A stretch of 64,000 bases of DNA. Source: Flavipsychrobacter sp. (GTDB lineage Bacteria; Bacteroidota; Bacteroidia; Chitinophagales; Chitinophagaceae). Position numbers and translations under genes: made by a program. Location of the stretch: contig JARLGY010000018.1 in the NCBI GenBank assembly GCA_031292525.1, positions 1 through 64,000 on the forward strand. Direction: 5' to 3'. Below the pieces are notes generated by a model. It saw only the letters and a list, made by a program, of their open reading frames with translations, was not told the origin of the DNA and did no database searches. Shown here piece after piece: positions 51,401-62,200 of the stretch (position 1 is its first letter; each line of letters starts with the position of its first letter).

Positions 51401-53011
51401 TGTGGAATATGCTCCTGTGCCTATTGCATAGGTATATGGTGAAACACCACCTGTAGCCGTTATAGAAAGACTACCATTATTACCACCGGAGCATGTGGGT
51501 GCATTTGCTGTTACGGTAGGTGTTATAACAATAGGCGGAACGATAGTAACAACGGTGTCTGCATTACAATTGTTGCCATTAAGCACCCGTATGGTATAAG
51601 TACCGGGAGATAAACTATCTGTGAGTACCCCTGTTATATTTGAATTGGTTTGTATTACATTTCCCGCCTGTATTACTTCTATAGTATAAGGACTAGCCGG
51701 ACCAGCCGCGGTAACATGGAAAACTGCTTTCTTTATACAGGTGGCAGCAGATATTAACATGAATGTGTTTGTCGGGACTGGTAATATATTAACAGTATAG
51801 GCTATAGTTTGTGTACTGGAAAGCGGGCAAGCATCATCTTTAAAAGTGAGATAGAAAATGTACGTACCTACAGCTACGCCAGTTGTGTTCCAGGAAAAAA
51901 GTCCTTGTGGTGCTGTAGTTCCATTGCCTGTGACTGTAAAAGTTGCACCCGCAGGCAACCCTGCTGAAGTAACAGTTATATTGGCCGTGGTATTAGAGTC
52001 TGTAGGGTTAATGTGGAATGTAAACAAACCTGCGGAACCACACGCATTCAAATGCGTATTATCAACGGTAACAACACCGGTGCCGGTAGTGCTGATATTT
52101 GTAATATTACCTGTAGGCGGTGGATTATTACAAGACAATACTACAAATGTCATTTCTCGTTGGCTTGTACCTACCAATACACCACTTCTATACTCCGATA
52201 CGGTATACACTACCAGCGCACGCTGCAAAGCATTGGGGGTAAAAGACAATTGTCCACTGGCCGAATTAAAAGCAAAGGATCCTGCAGCCACAGCAAGCGG
52301 TGATGTTGCTGAATAACCAGGATTATAAGTTACATAAGCGCCTGAAGGCACTATTCCAGGTACCAATGCAAAAGACAAACTATCCCCATTTGGATCTACA
52401 GCTCCCGGATTAAAGTTAGCTGGCTTGTTGATACAAAAGAAAGGAGTAGGAATAGTAGTGTAAACCGAAGAGGAATTGGATGCCGATGTATTGTTCAGGG
52501 TGGCATCCAACGATACGATGCTCCCTCCTACTATATTAGTTATAGTACTGCTACGGCCTGCCTGCGTGCCGGTACCCATATTACCATCATAATGAAATCG
52601 CCAGTTTGCCGAAGTGCTGGGCAACGTTACGGTAAGCGAATATGTAAATTTTCTTACCCCAGGGGTAGTACTATTTAAATTAGAACACTGCGTATTGTTA
52701 GCCTGGCTAGTGCAAACAGGAGTCACTTCCGAACCTTCAGGATTGATAGGATTTAGATTTATGGTCCTTACAGGACTTACCCCACCATTATATATCTGTA
52801 CTTCGGGTGTAGAGTTGTATAAAGTATTTAATGCCTGTGGCGAGGAACAATCGCCATAAACAGCCATTTCTATCGTGTATGTGTTTCCACTTACCCAAGT
52901 ATAATATAGATCTACTCCGAATATATGTGTAGCAAATGTATTTATGCATGAAAGCATAACGATAATGAGCACTATTAAATATCGACAATAGGAGATGAAT
53001 AGTCTTTTCAT
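48455..53011 (-). CDS. SprB-repeat giant surface protein with T9SS type B sorting domain
   Basis: 1518 residues. After a signal peptide (MKRLFISYCRYLIVLIIVML to FA) comes a domain starting THIFGVDLYYTWVSG, with AVYGDC and CINKPANFNP, common in this class of proteins. A PKD/cadherin-like segment (PVPTNTF) precedes about twelve SprB-type repeats of about 75 residues, each marked by C-x-G-x2-N/D-G-x-I, then GG and PYxY and a Y-T-V-x-V/I-K-D-x-x-G-C-x-x-D/D-T core; I count them from TCSGGNNGS to the ECVGYENMG unit. The C-terminal about 90 residues are the gliding-motility-associated sorting domain: LPNAFTPNGDGRDDIFRI, then YNRFGQRVYN and GWDGRYNG, ending in NVTLIR. It should be carried to the surface by the T9SS and anchored as an adhesin. 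Confidence 0.93.
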   Translation of the reverse strand: MKRLFISYCRYLIVLIIVMLSCINTFATHIFGVDLYYTWVSGNTYTIEMAVYGDCSSPQALNTLYNSTPEVQIYNGGVSPVRTINLNPINPEGSEVTPVCTSQANNTQCSNLNSTTPGVRKFTYSLTVTLPSTSANWRFHYDGNMGTGTQAGRSSTITNIVGGSIVSLDATLNNTSASNSSSVYTTIPTPFFCINKPANFNPGAVDPNGDSLSFALVPGIVPSGAYVTYNPGYSATSPLAVAAGSFAFNSASGQLSFTPNALQRALVVYTVSEYRSGVLVGTSQREMTFVVLSCNNPPPTGNITNISTTGTGVVTVDNTHLNACGSAGLFTFHINPTDSNTTANITVTSAGLPAGATFTVTGNGTTAPQGLFSWNTTGVAVGTYIFYLTFKDDACPLSSTQTIAYTVNILPVPTNTFMLISAATCIKKAVFHVTAAGPASPYTIEVIQAGNVIQTNSNITGVLTDSLSPGTYTIRVLNGNNCNADTVVTIVPPIVITPTVTANAPTCSGGNNGSLSITATGGVSPYTYAIGTGAYSTTNTFSNLSSGGYTLHVKDANLCVKDTAVTVPDALHTYFQAGVANPWCNFYSNGIISVSGYNSVPPYSYAIGTSAYSGAATFNNLNSGTYTVHVKNTNGCINDTTITLADSLSVSAAIALTNLLCYGGSSGVINVTPAGGFGAPYNYAINGGSYGASGTFSSLTAGTYSLKVRDINQCYFDTSVTLIQPSQIVITPTITNVTCYGNINGSIVANTTGGTPTYTYKLNGAPQAGNSFSPLAAGQYIVQVTDQHSCVVQNTITVTQPNLLAISSVSIHNVSCNGGSDGSFTVNPTGGTTPYTYAVNTGAFSASNLLGGLAAGSYAVHIKDANGCTKDTAMAITEPSAISIGFSIKNSTCHTLANGAITLAGAGGTPPYTYSDGSGAYTPSGNFPSLPGGVYTMHVKDANGCVQSVGITIIDSIIVTGNFTITEPLCYSQSNGVIVVNGAGGKQPYNYAFTTGGYSTADTFNNIAAGAYTVHIKDGNGCIDDTTITVAQPAFISVLPVVTPPSCYGYSDGHVIVGVSGGTPGYTYKLNGSSYSTIDSFHTLSAGSDTFYVKDNNGCTQSAVIVIPQPSPLKVLGLTIAKVKCYGDTTGQIIVYAGGGASPYSYAVDSLGYHVSDTLTKLHAGYQLVMVKDNNGCMADSAITINQPLKLALKVDSLYNPTCEGYKDGSIKLDGVGGTSPYVYNMNGAVYGTQHAWYKLGEGVDTFYVQDSNNCAYDTAITFTGYPHIIIDDVTVRNIACYGTRTGQINVTATGGVQPLSYRLDAYGNSLTIGLFDSVKAGDYTIFITDSKQCKKDTMINLVQPDSLHIVTTVSPNECVGYENMGAVTANITGGTAPYAYLWNTTPANTDSLLTGMANGNYMIWVTDANACVDSSITAVTYDDCCKPYLPNAFTPNGDGRDDIFRIVFKGDLKLENFSVYNRFGQRVYNTIYIDKGWDGRYNGVPQDLGTYFYYVKALCGNKGDHEIVLEGNVTLIR

Positions 53012-53502
53012 ACCTGATAAAAATGTAACAAAGCAGACGTAATAATTATAAAAAATGTTGGTCTATTAAGTATCTTTTAATACTTAATAGATGAATTACA
53101 GTACAATATAGATATAATATAATTGCACTCAACCAGACTTGTTATTTACAAAGCTATAAAAATTAATACGTTGACACTTAAAAAAGAGGTATAAAGATAG
53201 AATGTGTAAGCAATGAAGAAATTAAAAATATCTAAGCGAGTTAGATTATTGTATCAATCCAATTATTTGACAATATTTTAACGTTCAGATTTTTTGTATT
53301 AAATTGCTGTATATACTACCTATCAGATGCCTATTACTTTAAAATATTTATTGCCCGCTCAGCCGATTTTCCATCGCAACACATATTCTGTTGTACCTAG
53401 TAAAACAGCTACACCATGTTGGGAATACATTAATTCATTTTAACAGCGCTTGTTTTACAATGCTGTTTATATAAAGCCCCCAAACAGATAAACACCTTTC
53501 TT
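53012..53502. other. Divergent intergenic region between two adhesin loci
   Basis: About 490 bases, AT-rich. It must hold the promoters of the SprB-repeat gene and of porP. Apart from the palindrome at 53062-53091 I see no strong element and no coding frame. Confidence 0.55.
53062..53091. promoter_or_regulatory. Perfect 12-bp inverted repeat 51 bases upstream of the SprB-repeat gene
   Basis: TCTATTAAGTAT (53062-53073) and ATACTTAATAGA (53080-53091) flank CTTTTA. Centred 65 bases upstream of the start of the 48455-53011 gene, it could be an operator or, if transcribed, a leader hairpin. Confidence 0.5.
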
Positions 53503-54558
53503 ATGAACAAAAAGACTTTCTACAAAAAAATCCTCACACTGCTTTGTTCTGCCCTTTGCCCCGTCGTGACTTACGCTCAGGCAGATATACATTTTTCCCA
53601 GTTTTATGAGACCTCAATATTACGCAACCCAGCCCTTACGGGCGTCTTTTCTGAAGACTATAAATTCTCAGCTGTTTACCGCAATCAATGGAGCAGTATC
53701 ACTAACCCTTTTGAAACAGCGCTTGTTAGTGCCGAATCGAAAATAAAGATAGGGCATGGTGAACAGAACGACTTTTTCAGTTATGGTGCACTGGTCTATT
53801 ACGACAAGGCTGGGAGCATAGACAGCAGGATAATTGGTGCATACCCCGCAATAAATTACAGCAAAGCTTTTGGCGATGCACACAATTCATACTTGTCTGC
53901 TGGTTTTACAGGGGGTATCATACAGCATAGCTTCGATCCCTCTAAGGCCACATTTAATAATCAATACCAGAATAATGTGTTCAATGCAAGTAATCCTACT
54001 GGTGAAAATCTGCCCAACCCCAAACTCACATTGTATGATGTTGGAGCAGGCATTAACTTTAATAGCAGCAGTGGGGAGTACAATAGCGTTACCTATATGC
54101 TAGGCGTCTCCGGCTACCATTTCACACAACCAAACAATTCTTATTACAAAAGCCCAAACATTAACCTCAACATGCGGTTTAATGTAAACATGGCACTTAG
54201 TGGTCATTTTAATGAATCTTACTCCTACCAACTACAGGGTAATTTCGCGTTGCAGGGATCATATTACGAGGCAATTGCAGGAGGGCTTGTTGGGTGGAAC
54301 AGGATAAATGAAAACGACCTTGACCCTGAATTTGCGATATATGCCGGTGCCTTTTACAGGTATGGAGATGCGATAATCCCAACATTTAAATTAAGGTTCA
54401 AGACCTTAGCGTTTGGCCTTAGTTACGATGTAAACGTATCCGGATTGAATACAGCTAGCAGTTATCGTGGAGGTTATGAAATAAGTCTTATCAAAACGGG
54501 ACACTTCTTCGATAAAAATTCAACCAACGGTAAGCCACTGTGCCCTAATTTCTATTAA
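53503..54558 (+). CDS. PorP/SprF-family T9SS outer-membrane protein
   Basis: 351 residues. The signal ends YAQA. Then DIHFSQFYETSILRNPALTG, the hallmark of the family, and EDYKFSAVYRNQWSSI. The beta barrel closes with FGLSYDVNVSGLNTAS and GGYEISLIK. In Flavobacterium SprF is needed for export of the type B cargo SprB, and it is encoded beside it. Here the gene leads three tandem cargo genes, 21 bases from the first, which supports a specific partnership. It diverges from another type B adhesin. Confidence 0.92.
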   Translation: MNKKTFYKKILTLLCSALCPVVTYAQADIHFSQFYETSILRNPALTGVFSEDYKFSAVYRNQWSSITNPFETALVSAESKIKIGHGEQNDFFSYGALVYYDKAGSIDSRIIGAYPAINYSKAFGDAHNSYLSAGFTGGIIQHSFDPSKATFNNQYQNNVFNASNPTGENLPNPKLTLYDVGAGINFNSSSGEYNSVTYMLGVSGYHFTQPNNSYYKSPNINLNMRFNVNMALSGHFNESYSYQLQGNFALQGSYYEAIAGGLVGWNRINENDLDPEFAIYAGAFYRYGDAIIPTFKLRFKTLAFGLSYDVNVSGLNTASSYRGGYEISLIKTGHFFDKNSTNGKPLCPNFY

Positions 54559-54579
54559 CCATTCTTTATACTGCATAGC

Positions 54580-57500
54580 ATGCGTAATAGAAGTTTGGTA
54601 AAAAGTGGTCTCTGCCTGAGGACAGTATTGTTTATACTATGCAGCCTGTGCATACAGCGTGCATCGGGCCAGGTTATTGCCAGCTTTACAGCCAGCACTA
54701 CAAGCGGCTGTGCGCCCTTGGTAGTTAACTTTACCAATACCTCAACCGGGGCCACGTCTTATTCGTGGAACCTAGGCAATACCAATACTTCCTTTTTGCA
54801 AAATGCATCTACCAGTTACCCTACACCCGGTACCTATACAGTAACGCTTACCGCCACTGGCAGTAGTGGAAGTAACACCACTACCTTACAAATAGTAGTA
54901 AATCCGCCGCCTATAATATCTTTTTCCACAACCGATACACAGGTATGTAAAGGTGTTCCGGTAACATTTAATAACACAACCAACCTTGTAGCCCCAGGTA
55001 CCGGCACTTACAGCTGGAATTTTGGTGATGGTAATACTTCTACAGCTCAAAACCCAACACACCCTTTCGTAACACAGGGCTACTACAGCATTACCCAGAC
55101 GGCTACAAACAGCAATGGGTGCACGGCCTCGCTGGTCAGCGCCAACTACATTCATGTACTTGCAGGACCAACGGCACAATTCACAACCAGTAACACAGCG
55201 TTTTGCAGACCTCCTGCACAGGTAACGTTTACAGATGCATCAACAGGTAGCACACCGCTTAGCTATGCATGGAATTTTGGTGATTTCTTCACATCACCAT
55301 CAGCCTCACCAACACATAGCTATTCAACTACTGGCAGTTTTACAGTGAAAGAAATAGTAACAGACAGCTATGGCTGCAAAGACAGTATGGTAGCACCGAA
55401 CGATGTAACCGTGCAGAACATAGTAGCTACCATGAATGTGCCTGACACCGCATGTGAAAACCAAACCCTACTATTCCAAAATGCATCTATAGGCCCGGGA
55501 GTAACAAGCGTATGGTATTTTGGAGATGGATCAAGTAGCACCAGCACTAATGCCTTACATACTTATTTTTCGGGTGGTTCTTTTACCCTAAAGCTTATAG
55601 CATCAGCTGGTGGCTGTACCGATAGTACTACGAAGATAATTTACGTCAGGGCTGCACCTGCCATCACTATTACCCACACGCCTGCGCATCCTTGCCCCGC
55701 GCCGGTAAATGTGCAGTTAGCATCCAACGCACCGGCAGGCACTACATTTCTCTGGAGTCTTGGCGATGGCACTACCTCTACACTTGCAAATCCATCAGTT
55801 ACTTACAATAGAGATTCTATCTTTCCAGTTTCACTAATAGCAACTGTAAATGGATGTACATATACTGTTACAGATACAGTGCCAGTATATCTCCTCTATA
55901 TAAACGTGGATTCTCCCTATAATCCCACCGGGTGTCCGGGTACAATCTTCCCTTATCGGGCCAGTGCATTATCTGTTAGTATGGGGCAAACAATATCCTA
56001 TCCTTATACGCCAATATCATACATCACCAATTACGGAGATGGAAGCGCTGTTTCTACCCAACACCTCTCCCACCACGCATATACCAATCCCGGGCAGTAC
56101 AACGCAAGCCTTACAGTTACTACAGCTAATGGATGTACGCTCAGCGACACAGTCAACATGTACATAGGGCAGAAACCTACCCTTGACTCTGTTACCTTAT
56201 CACCTAGAACCGTATGCCGAAGAGATACAGTCTTTATTCACACATACGCACACGGACAGCCACCATTAAACTATAATTATGAATACATTTCACCAAGTAT
56301 TGCCACAGCTGATGCCGGACTAAATGACACCCTTGCAAAACATGTGTTTGCTTCTTCCGGTGCATGGCAGGTTGTGGTTAAAGTATCAAATTATGGCTGC
56401 CCTTCAGACTCTGCAGCCTTTAATGTTACCGTAAATTCTCCTTCAGCCTTAATATTAGGTAAGAACAGTTGCACCCGCCCGCTGTTTGATTCCTTCATCA
56501 ACAATTCCATTGGCGTTACATCTTCAAAGTGGTACTTTGGCGATGGTGATTCTTCCTCTGTATACGCCCCTTCGCATACATATTCTGCCCCTGGTGCTTA
56601 CTATGCGCAGTTTACTGCTTATAATAGTACGTCAGGTTGCCGTGATACTGCAACATCACTTGTCAACATACTCAATTTTAAACCTAAGATCATTACTCCA
56701 GATACTGCTGTTTGCCAACATGGCATGCTTAATTTCACAGCATCATACAACACTCCAAACCCACCTCCGCAAAACTATGGCTGGTATGTAGGCGGCCTGT
56801 TGGGGAGCAGCACCACACAGTTTTCGTATCCATTCAACATTCCTGGGTACGAGACTATATATTTAGTAGAACAAGATTACAATAACTGTTACGATACCTC
56901 TTACCAAAGAATATTGGTGGCTCAACCTATAGCAGGCTTTAAAGCATCCCCTACCAATATATGCGTGCCTTCAACTATCGTATTCACAGATACATCTTAC
57001 TACATAAGCGGCACTTACCCGGTAAGCCACACCTGGTTGTTTGGTGATGGCACAACAGGTGCAACGCCCAACATAACCGAGCCTCATCTATACACGGCCG
57101 CCGGTTCTTTTTATGTAAAAGAAGTAGTTACAGACAATATAGGTTGCAAGGATTCCATTTATTACCTTAATCTGGTTAATACCCATAAACCCACCGCCAC
57201 CTTTGCTGTAGCAAACCCAAACCGCTGTGCGGGCGATACTATTACGTTTATAAACACTAGTACAGCTACCCTCCAATCCCAGTACTGGAACTTTGGTGAC
57301 GGCACTACTTCCACCGCAGCTGCACCTGTGCATTATTACAATGCTACAGGTACATATACCGTGTCACTAGCCATTACAGATGCTACTGGCTGTTCAGACA
57401 CTGTCACTAAAACAGCATACATAGGTATATCCAAACCTCATGCAGCTTTTGCTGTAAATAACGGATCAGGGGTTTGCGTACCACTCATCGTGCAGTTTAC

Positions 57501-59160
57501 TAACACCTCAACAAACGGAGCTTCCTATGCATGGACATTTGGCAATACCAGTACATCTGTAGCGCCCAATCCCACTACGTCCTATACTGTTCCAGGAGGT
57601 TATAATGTGCAGTTGATAACTGCGGATGCACACGGATGTAAAGACACAGCCTATGGCCATGTTACTCTATATGGTTATTCTGGCTCATTTACTTATAGCC
57701 CATTGGCTGGCTGCCCACCGCTCAATGTCAATTTTACTGCAAGTATTACCGGCATTCCCAGCCTCACATGGGACTTTAGCGATGGTACCGTAACAACATC
57801 ATCAGCAAATACTACTACAACACACACTTATACTACGCCGGGTAAATACGTACCTAAGTTAGTGCTGATAGACAGTGCAGGTTGCCATACATCCAGCTAT
57901 GGTACAGACACCATAAAAGTAGATAAAGTACATGCCGGATTTACTGAAACGGGAGCCATCTGCATGTACGATACAGTTCACTTTAAAGATACTTCTTCAG
58001 GATTGTTCTTCCCTGCAAACAGATGGCTCTGGTTTATGGGTGATGGTGCTTCTTCTTCTGCGCAAAACCCGTTACATAACTACCACACTTCAGGTACTTT
58101 TTCTGTAACTCTCATCGCTTCCGATGCATCAGGTTGTAAGGACACCACTATTAATACTATCACAGTACATTCTTTACCTGCTATAACTACTACTGGCGAT
58201 ACTACTATTTGTCCCGGAGATAGTGCTCATGTTGCAGCACTGGGCGGCGTATCATACACATGGATGCAAAGTACAATAGTACCATGCACCACTTGCAACC
58301 CAACTTATATTACGCCCCTGGTGCCGGGTTACTATACTGTAATCGGCACCGATAGCTTTGGTTGTAAAAATAAAGACAGTGTCAAAATAACTTTTACTTA
58401 TAAAACTGTAAGCTTTGCAGGACCGGGTGGGCAGATCTGTACGGGGCAATCCATCACATTATCAGATTCTGGTGCACAGGTTTATAACTGGTATCCTGCA
58501 AATAGCCTTTCAGACAGTCATAGTCCTAACCCTATAGCAAGCCCCACAGGCAGCGTTACCTACCTGGCTATAGCTCAAACTGCGAGTTGCATTCCTGACA
58601 CCAACTTTGTAAACGTTATTGTAAACCCATTACCAAAGGTTACAGCACTGGGTGGGACCACTGTAACAGCAGGCTCTAAAGTAAACCTGCAGGCTTATGG
58701 GCCAAACATTGTTTCATTCCTTTGGGATCATGCTGATCTGCTCAACTGCGACAATTGTACCAATCCAATAGCTACTATGCAGCAAACCACGCAGTTCAAT
58801 GTAACAGCTACCAACCAGTACGGTTGCCAGGATTCCGCTCATGTTATTGTAGATGTGCTGTGCGATAAAAGCCAGGTCTTCATCCCTAACACCTTTACAC
58901 CTAACGGTGATGGTCAAAATGATGTTTTTTACCCAAGGGGCATTGGTATAAAAGTGGTAAAATCTTTCCGCATCTATAACAGGTGGGGACAACTTGTTTT
59001 TGAACGTGACGATATACAACTCAACGATGAACACAGCGGATGGGATGGGACTTTCAACGGAGCAAAACCGGTAGCCGATACCTATGTTTATACGTTGGAT
59101 GCTATTTGCGATAATGGCAGCTCTATTGACTGGAAAGGTGACGTAACCTTAATAAGATAA
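54580..59160 (+). CDS. PKD-repeat giant surface protein 1, T9SS type B cargo
   Basis: 1526 residues. Signal peptide to RASGQ. About fourteen PKD domains of 75-90 residues follow, marked by W-x-F-G-D-G (SYSWNLGN, TYSWNFGDGNTS, VWYFGDGSSS, KWYFGDGDSS, TWLFGDGTT, YWNFGDGTTS and so on) and the H-x-Y-x2-P-G-x-Y/F-x-V-x-L end. Two Ig-like segments (ICPGDSAHVAALG and ICTGQSITLSDSGAQ) then lead to the type B sorting domain: VFIPNTFTPNGDGQNDVFYP, IYNRWGQLVFERDD and GWDGTFNG, ending in DVTLIR. It is secreted by the T9SS and probably adhesive. The last 800 bases match the next gene almost exactly. Confidence 0.94.
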   Translation: MRNRSLVKSGLCLRTVLFILCSLCIQRASGQVIASFTASTTSGCAPLVVNFTNTSTGATSYSWNLGNTNTSFLQNASTSYPTPGTYTVTLTATGSSGSNTTTLQIVVNPPPIISFSTTDTQVCKGVPVTFNNTTNLVAPGTGTYSWNFGDGNTSTAQNPTHPFVTQGYYSITQTATNSNGCTASLVSANYIHVLAGPTAQFTTSNTAFCRPPAQVTFTDASTGSTPLSYAWNFGDFFTSPSASPTHSYSTTGSFTVKEIVTDSYGCKDSMVAPNDVTVQNIVATMNVPDTACENQTLLFQNASIGPGVTSVWYFGDGSSSTSTNALHTYFSGGSFTLKLIASAGGCTDSTTKIIYVRAAPAITITHTPAHPCPAPVNVQLASNAPAGTTFLWSLGDGTTSTLANPSVTYNRDSIFPVSLIATVNGCTYTVTDTVPVYLLYINVDSPYNPTGCPGTIFPYRASALSVSMGQTISYPYTPISYITNYGDGSAVSTQHLSHHAYTNPGQYNASLTVTTANGCTLSDTVNMYIGQKPTLDSVTLSPRTVCRRDTVFIHTYAHGQPPLNYNYEYISPSIATADAGLNDTLAKHVFASSGAWQVVVKVSNYGCPSDSAAFNVTVNSPSALILGKNSCTRPLFDSFINNSIGVTSSKWYFGDGDSSSVYAPSHTYSAPGAYYAQFTAYNSTSGCRDTATSLVNILNFKPKIITPDTAVCQHGMLNFTASYNTPNPPPQNYGWYVGGLLGSSTTQFSYPFNIPGYETIYLVEQDYNNCYDTSYQRILVAQPIAGFKASPTNICVPSTIVFTDTSYYISGTYPVSHTWLFGDGTTGATPNITEPHLYTAAGSFYVKEVVTDNIGCKDSIYYLNLVNTHKPTATFAVANPNRCAGDTITFINTSTATLQSQYWNFGDGTTSTAAAPVHYYNATGTYTVSLAITDATGCSDTVTKTAYIGISKPHAAFAVNNGSGVCVPLIVQFTNTSTNGASYAWTFGNTSTSVAPNPTTSYTVPGGYNVQLITADAHGCKDTAYGHVTLYGYSGSFTYSPLAGCPPLNVNFTASITGIPSLTWDFSDGTVTTSSANTTTTHTYTTPGKYVPKLVLIDSAGCHTSSYGTDTIKVDKVHAGFTETGAICMYDTVHFKDTSSGLFFPANRWLWFMGDGASSSAQNPLHNYHTSGTFSVTLIASDASGCKDTTINTITVHSLPAITTTGDTTICPGDSAHVAALGGVSYTWMQSTIVPCTTCNPTYITPLVPGYYTVIGTDSFGCKNKDSVKITFTYKTVSFAGPGGQICTGQSITLSDSGAQVYNWYPANSLSDSHSPNPIASPTGSVTYLAIAQTASCIPDTNFVNVIVNPLPKVTALGGTTVTAGSKVNLQAYGPNIVSFLWDHADLLNCDNCTNPIATMQQTTQFNVTATNQYGCQDSAHVIVDVLCDKSQVFIPNTFTPNGDGQNDVFYPRGIGIKVVKSFRIYNRWGQLVFERDDIQLNDEHSGWDGTFNGAKPVADTYVYTLDAICDNGSSIDWKGDVTLIR
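58361..59160 (+). repeat. 800-base direct repeat, copy A (3' end of PKD gene 1)
   Basis: It aligns without gaps to 62963-63762 at an offset of 4602 bases. By hand I find 11 amino-acid differences over about 266 residues and few silent ones in the last 450 bases. Confidence 0.85.
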
Positions 59161-59205
59161 TAAAAGCTCCATGCAACAAATACCTGGAGATATAAACAAT
59201 GATCA

Positions 59206-62200
59206 ATGAAATTCTTTAGACTCCTTATCAGTCTATTCCTAATAGCCGTTGTACCTTTTAATGTGCAGGCACAAGTGGTTGCTGGCTTCACAGCAAGTGC
59301 TACAAGTGGTTGTGCACCACTCATAGTTACCTTTACCAATACGTCAACCGGTGCCACTTCTTATTCCTGGAATCTCGGGAATACCAATACCTCTTTTCTA
59401 CAAAATGCAACCACTAGTTATATAACTCCTGGCACCTATACGGTAACGCTAACGGCTACGGGCGGCACGGTAAGTAATACAAGCACAATGCAAATTGTTG
59501 TAAACGCGCCTCCAACAATTTCCTTTTATGCTTCTGATACTATTATTTGTCAGGGGACTACAACAGCATTTACAAGCACCACCAATCTGCAGTCTTCCGG
59601 GGCAGGAACTTATAGCTGGAACTTTGGCGATGGTAATACATCAACTGCACAAAACCCCACACATTCCTATCCAACACCAGGTTATTACAGCGTAACACAA
59701 ACAGCCACCAATAGTAATGGATGCAGTGTATCACTTGTAGCAAACAGCTATATACATGTATTGGCAACTCCCGTAGTTCAGTTCACCGCCAGCAATAACA
59801 ATTTCTGCAGTACACCTGCTCAAGTCACTTTCACAGACCAGTCGGCCGGGAATGGTGCTCTCAGCCATGCATGGACATTTGGCGACAATGGCACATCAGG
59901 GGCTGCCAATCCTGTGCATAATTACGGGGTTGGTGTTTTTGATGTAACAGAGATCATTACCGATAGTCATGGCTGTGTTGACACGTTTTCTGTGCCCAAC
60001 GATATATCGGTACAAAACGTTGTAGCTGCCATGAGCGCCCCTGATACAGGCTGTGCAAATGCAAACGTAAACTTTGTTAATACCACACTAGGAACAAATG
60101 TTTCCAGCTATTGGCTCTTTGGCGATGGCAATACCGACTCCAATACCAATACTTCTCACATCTACACTTCAGATGGTATTTATACAATAAAGCTGGTTGC
60201 ATACATCAATGGCTGTAATGATACTGCTACCAAACAGATTTACATCAGGCCAGTGCCTATTTCTACATTTACCTACACTCCGGCGCACCCATGCCCCGCG
60301 CCTGTTAACGTACAGTGCATACCAAACGCACCTGTCGGCTCTACATATACATGGATATTTGGTGATGGCACCCCTACATCAAACCTGGCTAGCCCGGTGC
60401 ATATTTACAATTTGGATACATTTACCACAATATCAATGGTAGTAAATAATCATGGTTGTATTTATGTTGCTACAGATACAATAAAGATATATTCTGCCTT
60501 TGTAAGCTATTCAGATACTCCGATAACCAGAGACGGATGTGCACCAATAACAACATTGTTTAACGAACAATTGCTTACAACAACATTGGGTCTTCTATTC
60601 CCTGTTCCTTATCCATATCCCACTGTATCCTATTCATACGATTTCGGCGATGGCAGCCCCCTGTCCACTTCAGCCAGCCCAACACATATTTATAATACCC
60701 AGGGCTACTACCATACCTCCATAACTTTGACCACATCAAATGGCTGCACTATTTTCGACACATCAAGCGTAAGAGCAGGGGCAAAACCCAGTTTAGACTC
60801 TGTTGTAGCGTCTAATCTTAATACATGCTCAAGCGAAAAAACCACCTTCCAGGTATATGCACATGGTGTACAACCGCTAGGCTACGAATACGTGTTGTCA
60901 CCTCCAGGACCCGCTGGGATTGGGATTAACCACACAATTGAACAAACACAATTCAAGCAACCCGGAGTTTACCATCCATATATAGTTGTTTTAAACTATG
61001 GATGCCCTTCAGATACTGCCAGATTTACCGTCAATATAACTGGCCCGGAAGCTGTAGATAGCTTTCATATAAGTTGTACTAACCCGCTTAATGTAGATTT
61101 CGTATCAACATCTGTTGGCGCTACATCTATAAAAAGGTTTTTTGGAGATGGGGATACCTCAACAGCCGCCCATATTAGTCATACCTATTCCGCTCCTGGC
61201 AACTATGATGTAATGCTAGCAGCATATAACAATGTAACCGGATGCAGGGACACGACTATAAATCATCTTCAATTAACCATCTTTAAACCTAAAATAATAG
61301 TTCCAGACACTGCATTATGTAAATATGGGTACCTGCATTTTGCTTCCGGATATAACACACCAAATCCCCCCCCAGTTACCCATACATGGTTTATCAATGG
61401 TGGCCAGATCGATACCACAGCTCAGATCATCTATCAATTTCCTACAGCGGGATTTTATTCTGTCATGTTGATAGATGAGGATGCCCTTACTTGCAAAGAC
61501 ACTACAACACAAACCATTCTAGTAGCTCAACCTGTTGCTAATATGACTGCTTCTCCAACGCAAATATGTGCGCCTGGAAGCGTCTTGTTTTCAGATAGTT
61601 CCTACTACATTGCAGGTACTTACCCAGTAAGCCATATATGGACTTTTGGTGACGGCTCAATGATCACTACTGCAAATAACACATTTAGTCACCCTTATAC
61701 CACCGCAGGCACATTTAGTATTGAAGAAGTAGTTATGGACAATATTGGCTGTACCGATACTATAATCAAGCCCAACTATATCAGTTCTCATAAGCCGGTG
61801 GCCAACTTTGCAGTAGCTAATGCCAACAAGTGCGCCTACGATACCATTACATTTGTAAACACAGGCACGCCCAGCCTGCTACACTTCTACTGGAACTTTG
61901 GCGATGGTAGTTCTTCCACTGCCGCCAATCCTGTGCATGCTTACAATGTATCAGGTTCTTATACTGTCACGCTGGCCGTTACAGGTACTGCCGGCTGCAC
62001 CGATACAATGATTAAAACAGGCTTCATTGGCATTTCCAAACCTCACGCAGCTTTTGCCGAGATCAACGGCTCCGGGGTTTGTGTGCCACTCATTACCCAG
62101 TTCAATAACCTCTCTACTGGTGGTGCTACCTACGCGTGGATTTTTGGGAACACCAATACATCGGTAGCTACCAATCCTACTAACTCTTACACCACTCCCG

